DNA of 64,000 bases. Source: an uncultured Cohaesibacter sp. (lineage in GTDB: Bacteria > Pseudomonadota > Alphaproteobacteria > Rhizobiales > Cohaesibacteraceae). Shown in pieces: positions 8,001-14,819 of the stretch. Where the stretch lies: contig NZ_OY762905.1 of the NCBI RefSeq assembly GCF_963666525.1, positions 992,001-1,056,000 on the forward strand. Reading direction: 5' to 3'. Position 1 is the first letter of the stretch. Every line of letters begins with the position of its first letter. Made by a program: the position numbers and the translations under genes. Below the pieces are notes generated by a model. It had not been told where the DNA came from, made no database searches, and saw nothing but the letters and a program-made list of their open reading frames with translations.

Positions 8001-9253
8001 GCCGTCAGTTCATCGATGCGCCAGGCCGAGCCGACGAGTTCGGCATCAAACTGCAAATCCCGGATCACACCACCGCCAAGGATCACACCGGGGACGTCGA
8101 AGCCGACATGTCCGGGGATATCCGGCACAGGCATACGGATCAGAGCCTCGGCGAGCCTGGAGACTCCCTCCTGAAGATTGATCGGTGCATTCGGGCCCTC
8201 GCCCAGCGCCCGGTCAAAATCGAGCTGGCGCGATGACACCACCACATCAAAGCGCGGATTGGCACCGAAATCCACTGTCCCTGCGCCGTTGAGGCGATAG
8301 GCCTGATCCACGGGCCCGTGTGAGAACTCGAATTTCGGCAAGACCAGTGACGATGCGGTCAGATCGCTGCTGCCGGAAAGCGACCATGGCGTCACCGTTC
8401 CTGCTGCCCCTTCGATGGCATTGGAGATCTCGGTCGTGCCGATATAGTGGAAGCGCTCGTCCTCCCCTTCCTTGACATTGCCGTCCATCGCAAGGGAGAC
8501 CGCGAAGTTGGCCGGGGTCAAAAGGCTCTTGACGCGCATGCCTTCAGCGCTGGCAGCCCCCGTTGACAGCATCAGAGAATAGGGTTCACCATCCATCCGG
8601 AAAGAGGTTTCGATCTTGTAGGGACCGATCAGCGAGCGCGCTTCCAGCGCACCATTGAGCCCGGAAATCGCCTTGCTGCGCCCGGTGCTCTTGTCGAGAA
8701 AATCGATTCTGCCATTTTCGATCCGCACATCATTGAGGCGGATCTTTTCCATGTCGAGATCCCAGAGCTTGCCGCCTTCGCGCCGCCAGTCGAACCGGCC
8801 CTTTTCATCCACTTCCAGCTTGAGGGAAGGATTGTTTAGGGTCATGTCCACGACTTCGATCTTGCCCTGCACCAGCGGGAACAGCTCGACCCGCACATCG
8901 AAGGCATCAACCGTCAGAATGGGGGATTGTTCGTCGGGTCCCACATGCACGCTCTCGAAATGCAGGCGCGGCATGGGCAGGATCTGCATGTCAGCATCGC
9001 CCAGCACATGCACCGGCTGACCAAGGGCCAGTGTAGCCTCCCGTTCGAACGCGGCGCGATAGGATGTCCAGTCGACAAACAGAGGCCCGACCAGCGCAAT
9101 CACCAGCGCCAGCAAGATCGATCCACCAATCGTGAAGTACAGACTATTCAGGACCCCGTCCCCCTGGAGAATAGGCAGCGCACACCGAAGCCACCGACCC
9201 CGACAAAAAAGCGGTTCGACCGAGCCCTCCCGGCCCGACCGGCTGATAAACAC
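5042..9253 (-). CDS. Giant AsmA-family envelope protein
   Basis: AsmA-like protein of up to 1403 residues. These are inner-membrane-anchored, periplasm-spanning proteins of the bridge-like lipid-transfer superfamily, linked to phospholipid transport and outer-membrane assembly. After the membrane anchor (SILLALVIALVGPLF) comes the AsmA N-terminal signature (VDWTSYRAAFEREATLALGQPV), long beta-rich repeats, and an AsmA C-terminal domain around residues 1000-1160. Then follow ~140 residues of Ala/Glu/Arg coiled coil and a proline-rich tail with TPSPV repeats. The start is uncertain. The only ATG/GTG/TTG upstream of the anchor is the ATG at 9253, but the first ~34 residues look non-conserved; homologues as I recall them start at the MLNSLYFTIGG-like position, where this sequence has CTG (9149-9151) behind a GGGGGACGGGG stretch. 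Coordinates use the ATG. Confidence 0.85.
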   Translation of the reverse strand: MFISRSGREGSVEPLFCRGRWLRCALPILQGDGVLNSLYFTIGGSILLALVIALVGPLFVDWTSYRAAFEREATLALGQPVHVLGDADMQILPMPRLHFESVHVGPDEQSPILTVDAFDVRVELFPLVQGKIEVVDMTLNNPSLKLEVDEKGRFDWRREGGKLWDLDMEKIRLNDVRIENGRIDFLDKSTGRSKAISGLNGALEARSLIGPYKIETSFRMDGEPYSLMLSTGAASAEGMRVKSLLTPANFAVSLAMDGNVKEGEDERFHYIGTTEISNAIEGAAGTVTPWSLSGSSDLTASSLVLPKFEFSHGPVDQAYRLNGAGTVDFGANPRFDVVVSSRQLDFDRALGEGPNAPINLQEGVSRLAEALIRMPVPDIPGHVGFDVPGVILGGGVIRDLQFDAELVGSAWRIDELTANLPGQTTVSLSGLFSRQIDSGGQHHGFEGQARIRSDQPAAFSKWWLKDAPTSGQLKPFDMSGQLLVKSDRIQISDLDIFMDGDRASGYIDWYAGQSGVDGKGDALSINLDAERIDLDAVMGFGSLLLNNSTGKAAPLRDIALDIETRSLSAGDFEGKTLSTKLHLAEGGVEIDHLSVDDFAGASISASGVLKDLANKPNGRITGKVSAADLEGLSTLIKRLLPDQPVADWLAGRQDVMSPADLSFTIAGGNADHGLTVQLGGMLGGGRGSLEGSLDGPLDDWAKGMLSLSAKLDNPDGQKLLSLIGLGRGLVDLPALSASLSLDGVLSDGASVAASLKSDDGALNYTGSLQAAPGGRMAQGIETSGDLSFKTDDLAPYLMSTGVSLSNPGEALPVSLAATLAFEKGNLSLEGIKGQWDEQPVSGTLALTQIANSRQLKGSVELGDMDGIWLGETVVGAGRLTSVGSSWPDLPFIAPVAAAEDLPIKLDVAIKARSLELASPYIFQQPSFTLIWQDAGLSVRDFNGLLQGGKVSGGLDLDNVEGEAVLKSHIRIDGAALAPLIWERDGRAVARGQVDVNLDVESQGRSMAGVISGLSGTGTFALRDAVLNYINPQAFAQVVRAVDAGMDLKDTDIRKVFLSHMDAGSTDVKRMEGTFVIAGGALRASNIEADAEILKSRGNLMIDLSNQTLDGDWSIKVEPAKEDAVTGAQPEVGLSFSGPLAAPKRMVDVAPFTGYLTIRAFEREVDRVEKLQADILEKDRMRRLLRLYREQAKHREDERLAAEQAVIDAQKAAQLAAAEADAKKAAEAKAAQDAVAARIKAEQEAAARAEAARKAAEQKALEAEQARQRAEAEAQKVEAARRQAEKLAEEARKAEAEARRLKALQQQQGSDQPLVEPEIKSGGIVVRPLEDLTATPTPVTPSPVTPSPVTPLPLEPIAPEETYVPLPGKLPVLPRDRVAPLLNPGISLPFTDKDLSSDYIIQNY
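5205..5249 (-). repeat. 15-bp tandem repeat encoding TPSPV units
   Basis: Three 15-bp units (5205-5219, 5220-5234, 5235-5249), the first two differing at one base, within the proline-rich tail of the AsmA-like gene. Unit number could vary between strains by slippage without shifting the frame. Confidence 0.8.
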
Positions 9254-9502
9254 AAAGGAGACCCTGCTGCAAAAACCGCTCGTCCAATCCGGGCTCCGTC
9301 AGCAAGACCGGCAACAGGCAGAAAGCCTGTACCGTGATGACCTTGTGACGGGATGACCGTTCCAATGCACTCCGTTGGTAATTCTTAAAAAATCCTTATT
9401 CCCAAATAGCACCTGCACCGCCATCTGAAAAGAACAAACCGGGCGGTACAAAGACTGATGAGACAAAGGAATTCTGCTCTTTGGGAAAGCTAACGCACTG
9501 AA

Positions 9503-10924
9503 TTAATTCTGCTGAGGCAGAATTTTCCCCGGATTCATGATGTTTTTGGGGTCAAATGCCTGTTTGATGGCAATCATGTAGGCAAGCGCCGGGCCGAATT
9601 CCTTTTCCATGTATTTCATCTTTCCCTGCCCGACACCATGTTCCCCGGTGCAGGTTCCGCCCATGGCAATCGCCCGCTCGGCGAGTCGCCCGAGGAATTC
9701 GTCTGCCCGGGCATGCTCTTCCGGGTTTTCCGGATCGAGCAGCAGCTGGACATGGAAATTGCCATCCCCGACATGTCCGACGACAGGCGCGAGAAAGCCA
9801 CTGGCTGCGATATCCTTCTGCGTTTCGCGGACGCATTCGGCGAGACGGGAAATGGGAACACAGGCATCGCTCGAAACGCTCTTTGCACCCGGACGCAGCG
9901 AAAAGGTTGCCCAGTAGGAATCATGACGCGCTGCCCAGAGCCGCGTCCGGTCTTCCGGCTTGGTGGCCCATTCGAAGTCGGAGCCGCCAAATTCCTCAAT
10001 GATGTCGGCGAACAGCTCGGCCTGTTCGGCCACGCCGCTTTCAGTGCCATGAAACTCCACCAGCAGTGTCGGCCGTTCAACGAGGCCGATCTTGGAATGC
10101 AGGTTGACGGCCTTCACCTGAAGGCTGTCGAGCAACTCGATGCGGGCCACCGGAATGCCGCACTGGATGGTCATGATCACGGCATTGCAGGCGCTTTCCA
10201 GATCGGGAAAGCCGCAAATGCCGCCCGAAATGGCTTGCGGAATACCGGAAAGCTTGAGCGAGACTTCCGTTATGATGCCAAGCGTGCCTTCCGAGCCGAC
10301 CAGCAACCGGGTGAGATCATAACCCGCCGAGCTCTTCTTGGCCTTGCTGGCCGTCTCGATGATCGTGCCGTCGGCCATCACCGCCTTGAGCGCGAGGACA
10401 TTGTCCTTCATCGTGCCATAACGCACCGCATTGGTGCCCGACGCGCGGGTCGCAGCCATCCCGCCAAGCGAGGCATCCGCCCCCGGATCGATGGGAAAGA
10501 ACAGCCCAGTATCGCGCAGATATTCGTTGAGCTGCTTGCGGGTGACGCCAGCCTGAACCGTGCAGTTGAGATCCTCCGCACAGACCTCGACAATGGCATT
10601 CATGCCCGACAGATCCAGCGAGATGCCACCATAGGGGGCGTTCAGCTGGCCTTCCAGCGATGAACCGGAACCAAAAGCGATGACCGGCACGGAGTGGGCA
10701 TTGCACAGCGCCACGACGCTGGAGACCTCTTCGGTGCTCTTGACGAACACGACACCGTCAGGCATCTCATTGGCCAGCCCGGTCGTCGTGTGCGCATGCT
10801 GTTCCCTCAGGGACTTCCCAGTCGTGAAGCGTTCGCCGAACTGCTCGGCCAGTTGCGAGCAGACGGCCTTGACGGCATCGGCATCAGTCTCTCGTTTGAA
10901 ATGGGGCTGAACGGCAGAAGACAT
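9503..10924 (-). CDS. FAD-linked 2-hydroxyacid dehydrogenase (D-lactate dehydrogenase / GlcD-like)
   Basis: Flavoprotein of 473 residues of the vanillyl-alcohol-oxidase fold. It probably oxidises D-lactate or a related 2-hydroxyacid and passes electrons to a cytochrome or quinone. The N-terminal FAD-binding domain has VIAFGSGSSLEGQ and the DPGADASLGGMAATRASG segment. The C-terminal oxidase domain has the metal-binding HVGDGNFH motif and ends with GEHGVGQGKMKY. Start chosen at MSSAVQPH (GGAG 7 nt upstream); an in-frame start 16 codons earlier has no ribosome-binding site. The family includes D-lactate, glycolate and 2-hydroxyglutarate dehydrogenases, which cannot be told apart by eye; the layout is closest to cytochrome-type D-lactate dehydrogenase. 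Single gene, no operon partner. Confidence 0.88.
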   Translation of the reverse strand: MSSAVQPHFKRETDADAVKAVCSQLAEQFGERFTTGKSLREQHAHTTTGLANEMPDGVVFVKSTEEVSSVVALCNAHSVPVIAFGSGSSLEGQLNAPYGGISLDLSGMNAIVEVCAEDLNCTVQAGVTRKQLNEYLRDTGLFFPIDPGADASLGGMAATRASGTNAVRYGTMKDNVLALKAVMADGTIIETASKAKKSSAGYDLTRLLVGSEGTLGIITEVSLKLSGIPQAISGGICGFPDLESACNAVIMTIQCGIPVARIELLDSLQVKAVNLHSKIGLVERPTLLVEFHGTESGVAEQAELFADIIEEFGGSDFEWATKPEDRTRLWAARHDSYWATFSLRPGAKSVSSDACVPISRLAECVRETQKDIAASGFLAPVVGHVGDGNFHVQLLLDPENPEEHARADEFLGRLAERAIAMGGTCTGEHGVGQGKMKYMEKEFGPALAYMIAIKQAFDPKNIMNPGKILPQQN

Positions 10925-11348
10925 GGGAAACTCCAGAGTGGTGATTTTGATTTTTCGAACAATTAGGCACACTCACGAGCAAAATGCCAGACCGGGAGCG
11001 GCAATTCGCACAGATGCGCCCCTGCCCTGCCGCAGGTCCCGTCATATGCATAGCTCCTCTTTCAAATATGCTCTTCTGTCCCATAATGTGCAGTGTTATC
11101 AACCCGAAGTTCGAGCGAAACACTTCGTTTTGCAGATCGCTTGCGATTATCTTCGAACAAACATCCGTTGAATGACAGATAAAAGCAGGATGACCGGGTT
11201 GCTCACGGTTGACCCTCATTCTGCCTTTGCTATTGTTGCATAACCAAACCATAGCCGGTTCTGACATTTCGATGAATGCGGAAGGCCCCTCGCTTTCCAT
11301 CACCAACGACCGCCAGCAAACGACCGCAGAAGAAGCCAGCCGAGAATC
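10925..11348. other. Divergent intergenic region
   Basis: 424 bp between two divergently transcribed genes. It must hold both promoters. AT-rich segments occur at 10940-10985 and 11080-11165, but no promoter pair or operator stands out, and short open frames here lack ribosome-binding sites. Confidence 0.4.
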
Positions 11349-12698
11349 ATGAACCAATTCATCAACCTGCATATTCCGCATGGCAAACAAGTCCGAGCCC
11401 AACGTCTGATCTGGCAGCGACGGATCATCTTCGGGCTGGGCGGTGTCATGGTCGGCTTTGCCGCCGTGGCTCTGGCCATGGGCGCAGACGCCAGTCAGGA
11501 CCTCTACCGCCAGTTGATCGCCGCCTATCCTTATGCAGGCCTCCTGGTGACCCCGCTCGGCTTTGGCGCAATCGTCTGGGTGACCAATCGCTACTTCCCC
11601 GGCACGCAGGGCTCCGGCATTCCTCAAGCCATCGCCGCCCGTCGGCTCAAGCGGCCCACCAGCCGGGCAAAGCTGGTTGGCGTGCGCTCGGCCATCGGCA
11701 AGATCATCATGACGCTGCTCGGCATGATGATCGGCGCCTCGACCGGCCGTGAAGGCCCGACCGTTCAGGTCGGTGCCGCCGTGATGTTCCTGACGGGCCG
11801 CATTGCCCCCAAACGGCAGGTCGGTCTCATTCTGGCCGGTGCCGCGGCCGGTATCGCCGGTGCCTTCAACACGCCACTGGCCGGGATCGTCTTTGCCATC
11901 GAGGAAATGAGCCGCTCGTTTGAAATGCGCACCAGCGGCATGATCCTCGGCACGGTCATCCTCGCCGGTCTGACCTCCATGGCCATCTTCGGCAACTACA
12001 CCTATTTCGGCACCTCGCACGATGTGCTGCAGTTCGGCTGGGGCTGGATTGCCGTACCCATCGTTGGTGTGGTCGGCGGCCTCGCTGGCGGCCTGTTCTC
12101 CAAGGTTCTTGTGCTCTTCACCTATGGCCTGCCCGGCGCTGTCGGGGCAATGATCAAGGCCCATCCTATCCCCTTTGCCATCCTTTGCGGCCTGATCGTC
12201 GCACTTGCCGGCCTCTACACCGATGGTGCCGTCAATGGCTCCGGTTATGAGGCAGCCCGCGATGTGCTGCATGGTGACACGGAGCTGCGCCTTGAATATG
12301 CGCCCTTGAAACTGCTGGCCACCATCGCCTCTTCCATCGGCGGACTGCCCGGCGGCATTTTCTCGCCGTCACTCTCGGTGGGCGCCGGACTGGGCGCCGA
12401 CCTTGCGGGCCTGTTCCCCAAGGTGCCCGTTGGCGCCATCGTGCTGCTTGGCATGGTTTCCTACTTCACCGGTGTCGTTCAGGCTCCCATCACCTCCTTC
12501 GTGATCGTCATGGAGATGACCGACAACCACCAGATGATGCTGCCACTGATGGCTTGCGCCCTCATTGCAAACGCCTCCTCCAAGGTCTTCTGCAAGGAAG
12601 GTGTCTACCATATGCAGTCCGGAAAATTCTACGATTTCGCCCGCCATCGAGACCCGGAACCTGCGGCAGAAACGCCAACACCGGAAGCAAAGTCCTAG
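11349..12698 (+). CDS. ClC-family chloride channel or H+/Cl- antiporter (copy 1)
   Basis: Integral inner-membrane ClC protein of 449 residues with about ten hydrophobic segments. The ion-pathway motifs are present: GSGIP (88-92), GREGP with the external gating glutamate E135, and GGIFSPSL. The segment FAIEEM (183-188) carries the acidic residue that corresponds to the internal proton glutamate of E. coli ClcA, so proton-coupled antiport is more likely than a passive channel (inference from family). No CBS domains. Members of this family exchange chloride, nitrate or fluoride for protons and often help acid or osmotic tolerance. A terminator follows before the second ClC gene, so the two are probably expressed separately. 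Confidence 0.92.
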   Translation: MNQFINLHIPHGKQVRAQRLIWQRRIIFGLGGVMVGFAAVALAMGADASQDLYRQLIAAYPYAGLLVTPLGFGAIVWVTNRYFPGTQGSGIPQAIAARRLKRPTSRAKLVGVRSAIGKIIMTLLGMMIGASTGREGPTVQVGAAVMFLTGRIAPKRQVGLILAGAAAGIAGAFNTPLAGIVFAIEEMSRSFEMRTSGMILGTVILAGLTSMAIFGNYTYFGTSHDVLQFGWGWIAVPIVGVVGGLAGGLFSKVLVLFTYGLPGAVGAMIKAHPIPFAILCGLIVALAGLYTDGAVNGSGYEAARDVLHGDTELRLEYAPLKLLATIASSIGGLPGGIFSPSLSVGAGLGADLAGLFPKVPVGAIVLLGMVSYFTGVVQAPITSFVIVMEMTDNHQMMLPLMACALIANASSKVFCKEGVYHMQSGKFYDFARHRDPEPAAETPTPEAKS

Positions 12699-12781
12699 GC
12701 CCTGCCCTGAGAGGTTGCCTCAGACACACTCCGCCATCACGACCTTGGCCACGCGCCGGTCGAAACAGCCTGTTTTCAGAT

Positions 12782-12806
12782 AAGCCGCCTTACCGGGCGG
12801 CTTTTT
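12782..12806 (+). terminator. Rho-independent terminator after ClC copy 1
   Basis: Stem AAGCCGCC (12782-12789) with GGCGGCTT (12796-12803), six-base loop, followed by a T run. Lies 84 bp after the ClC stop and before the next ClC gene. Confidence 0.85.
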
Positions 12807-12943
12807 CGTTGTTCCGGTGTCGGCATCCGAAGGTTAGGCTTGACCTTTCTGGCAAAAGTTTCAAAGCTTTCAAAAGAAAACAGGGAACCCGGACGACCGC
12901 GGGCAGACGCCCTGCCCCTCTTAGCGACAAGACTTTGCCGACC

Positions 12944-14572
12944 ATGTTCTGGACCAACCCGATCAAACTGATACGCAGCTGGATAGAGCCGAACTGGTCG
13001 ATCTACCTATCCACACAACAGCCCAAACTGTGGCTGTTTGCCACCATCATCGGTTTTCTGGTCTCGCTGGCGGCCATCCTGTTCCGGCTCGGCATCGGCG
13101 GCGTACAGTGGTTTTGGCTGGGCACCAGCAGTGAAACGATCATTGCCACAGTGCGAGCGAGCCCTGCCTGGATTGTCGTCCTTGCACCAACCCTCGGCGG
13201 CCTGTTCGTCGGAACCTTCCTGCAATATGTCCACCCCATCAAACGCGCCGAAGGGGTTGCCGATGTCATTGAGGCCCGGGCACGGGGCGGCCGGGGGCTG
13301 CGCTTCTGGCAGGCCCTCGACAGCGCCGCCATCACCATCATCTCGCTGGGGTCTGGCGCAAGCGCCGGGCGCGAGGGGCCGATCGTCCATTTCGGGGCCA
13401 GCCTCGCCAGCTCCCTCAGCCGCAAACTGTCGCTGCAACCGGCTGCCCGCAAGATCCTTCTGGCCTGCGGGGTTGCCAGTGCCGTCTCGGCCTCGTTCAA
13501 TGCTCCGATCGCCGGTGTGCTGTTCGCCCATGAGGTCATTCTCGGGCATTATGCCTTCTCGGCCTTTGTGCCGATCGTGCTGGCCTCCGCCGTGGGCACC
13601 ACCTTCTCGCGCCTCTATTTCGGCGATGTCGCCTCATTCATCATTCCCGACTATCAGCTCACCTCCTACTGGGAACTGCCGTCCTTTGCCCTGCTGGGCA
13701 TAGTCTGTGCCATCGTGGCGGTGCTGTTTCAGACCTCGCTGCTCGGCACCGACTGGATCGCCCGCCACATCAAGATGCCGCTGGTCTTCCGACCGGTCAT
13801 CGGCGGCTTTCTCGTCGGTCTTCTGGCGCTGGCCTTTCCCGAAGTGCTTGGCGTCGGCTATGAGGCAACCGATCTGGCCCTCAAGCAGCAATTGCCACTG
13901 ATGACACTTCTCTGGCTGATCTTTGCCAAGATGCTGGCAACCTCGATCACGCTGGCCTCTCGCTTTGGCGGCGGCATCTTCTCGCCCTCGCTCTATATCG
14001 GAGCCATGGTTGGCGGCACCTTTGGGCTGATTGCCCAGCCATTGCTGCCAGAAATCGCCTCTACCCACGGCCTTTATGCCTTGTTGGGTATGGGCGCCGT
14101 CGCATCCGCCGTGTTGGGCGCGCCCATTTCGACCACCATGATCGTGTTCGAGCTGACCGGCGGCTACGCCCTGTCCATCGCGCTGCTACTGACGGTCTCG
14201 ATTTCCAATGGCATCGCCGTAGCCCTTAGTGGCCGCTCCTATTTTCACTGGCAACTGGCCATGCGAGGCATCTTCCTCAACGAAGGCACCCATCGCTACA
14301 TCGTCAATCAGGTGACGGTTGCCGAGGTCTACACCCCGCTGGCTGCGGACGTCGCCGCTGAAGACACCGTGTTGCTGCACGACATGGAAGCCATCCGCAT
14401 GCAGGATACGCTGGAACTGGCACTCAAGACCTTCAATGACAACGGCGGCGCCGATCTCGCGGTGCTGGATCCGCACAATCCCGGCAGGATCGTCGGCTGG
14501 GTGCGGCAGGTGGATGCCCTGCGCTATTTCAACGACGTTCTCATCAGCACGCAGGTGGAAGAGCATCGCTGA
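12944..14572 (+). CDS. ClC-family chloride channel protein (copy 2) with C-terminal CBS-like tail
   Basis: Second ClC protein, 542 residues, only distantly similar to its neighbour. The gating-glutamate motif is intact (SAGREGPIVHFGA, E144) and so is GGGIFSPSLYIGA. The selectivity-filter GSGIP motif is replaced by AEGVADVIEA near 103-112, a pattern seen in a separate ClC branch. The internal acidic segment reads FAHEV instead of IEEM. A ~70-residue tail (METxDAxR-like, ending GWVRQVDALRYF) resembles one CBS domain, usually a nucleotide-sensing regulatory unit. Start set at MFWTNPIKL, where sequence similar to other members begins; the frame is open much further upstream, but that part looks non-coding and contains the terminator of copy 1. 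Confidence 0.88.
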   Translation: MFWTNPIKLIRSWIEPNWSIYLSTQQPKLWLFATIIGFLVSLAAILFRLGIGGVQWFWLGTSSETIIATVRASPAWIVVLAPTLGGLFVGTFLQYVHPIKRAEGVADVIEARARGGRGLRFWQALDSAAITIISLGSGASAGREGPIVHFGASLASSLSRKLSLQPAARKILLACGVASAVSASFNAPIAGVLFAHEVILGHYAFSAFVPIVLASAVGTTFSRLYFGDVASFIIPDYQLTSYWELPSFALLGIVCAIVAVLFQTSLLGTDWIARHIKMPLVFRPVIGGFLVGLLALAFPEVLGVGYEATDLALKQQLPLMTLLWLIFAKMLATSITLASRFGGGIFSPSLYIGAMVGGTFGLIAQPLLPEIASTHGLYALLGMGAVASAVLGAPISTTMIVFELTGGYALSIALLLTVSISNGIAVALSGRSYFHWQLAMRGIFLNEGTHRYIVNQVTVAEVYTPLAADVAAEDTVLLHDMEAIRMQDTLELALKTFNDNGGADLAVLDPHNPGRIVGWVRQVDALRYFNDVLISTQVEEHR

Positions 14573-14655
14573 CAGACGCCAGGCACCAAACAGGAGCCTC
14601 GTTCCTCCGTTTGTTCGCACTCCGGTCACAAAACGCCAGAACAACAAATTTGCCC

Positions 14656-14682
14656 CTGACAAACCATATTTGTTGCTATAAT
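14656..14682 (+). promoter_or_regulatory. Candidate promoter of the UvrD-like helicase gene
   Basis: CTGACA (14656-14661) and a perfect TATAAT (14677-14682), spacer 15 bp, which is short. It would give a ~130-nt leader before the helicase start at 14820. Confidence 0.4.
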
Positions 14683-14819
14683 GTTCTTATCCAGATTCGG
14701 TCTGTTCACCCCCTTTTTCGACCGCAGTGCCTTGTAAAAGGCACACAAAGCCGATAGATGGCGACCAGGACCCCCACAGATCAACCCCAGATAACACCAA
14801 GCCGGAACCGATAGTATCA

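Noticed and set aside
10884-12272. 462-codon minus-strand frame over the first ClC gene
   Set aside because: Covers a clear ClC gene in antisense and the upstream intergenic region; His/Asp/Gly-rich shadow composition.
14601-14616. GTTC-N8-GTTC upstream of the UvrD-like helicase, considered as a LexA box
   Set aside because: The alphaproteobacterial LexA site is GTTC-N7-GTTC; here the spacer is 8, so the half-sites are out of register.
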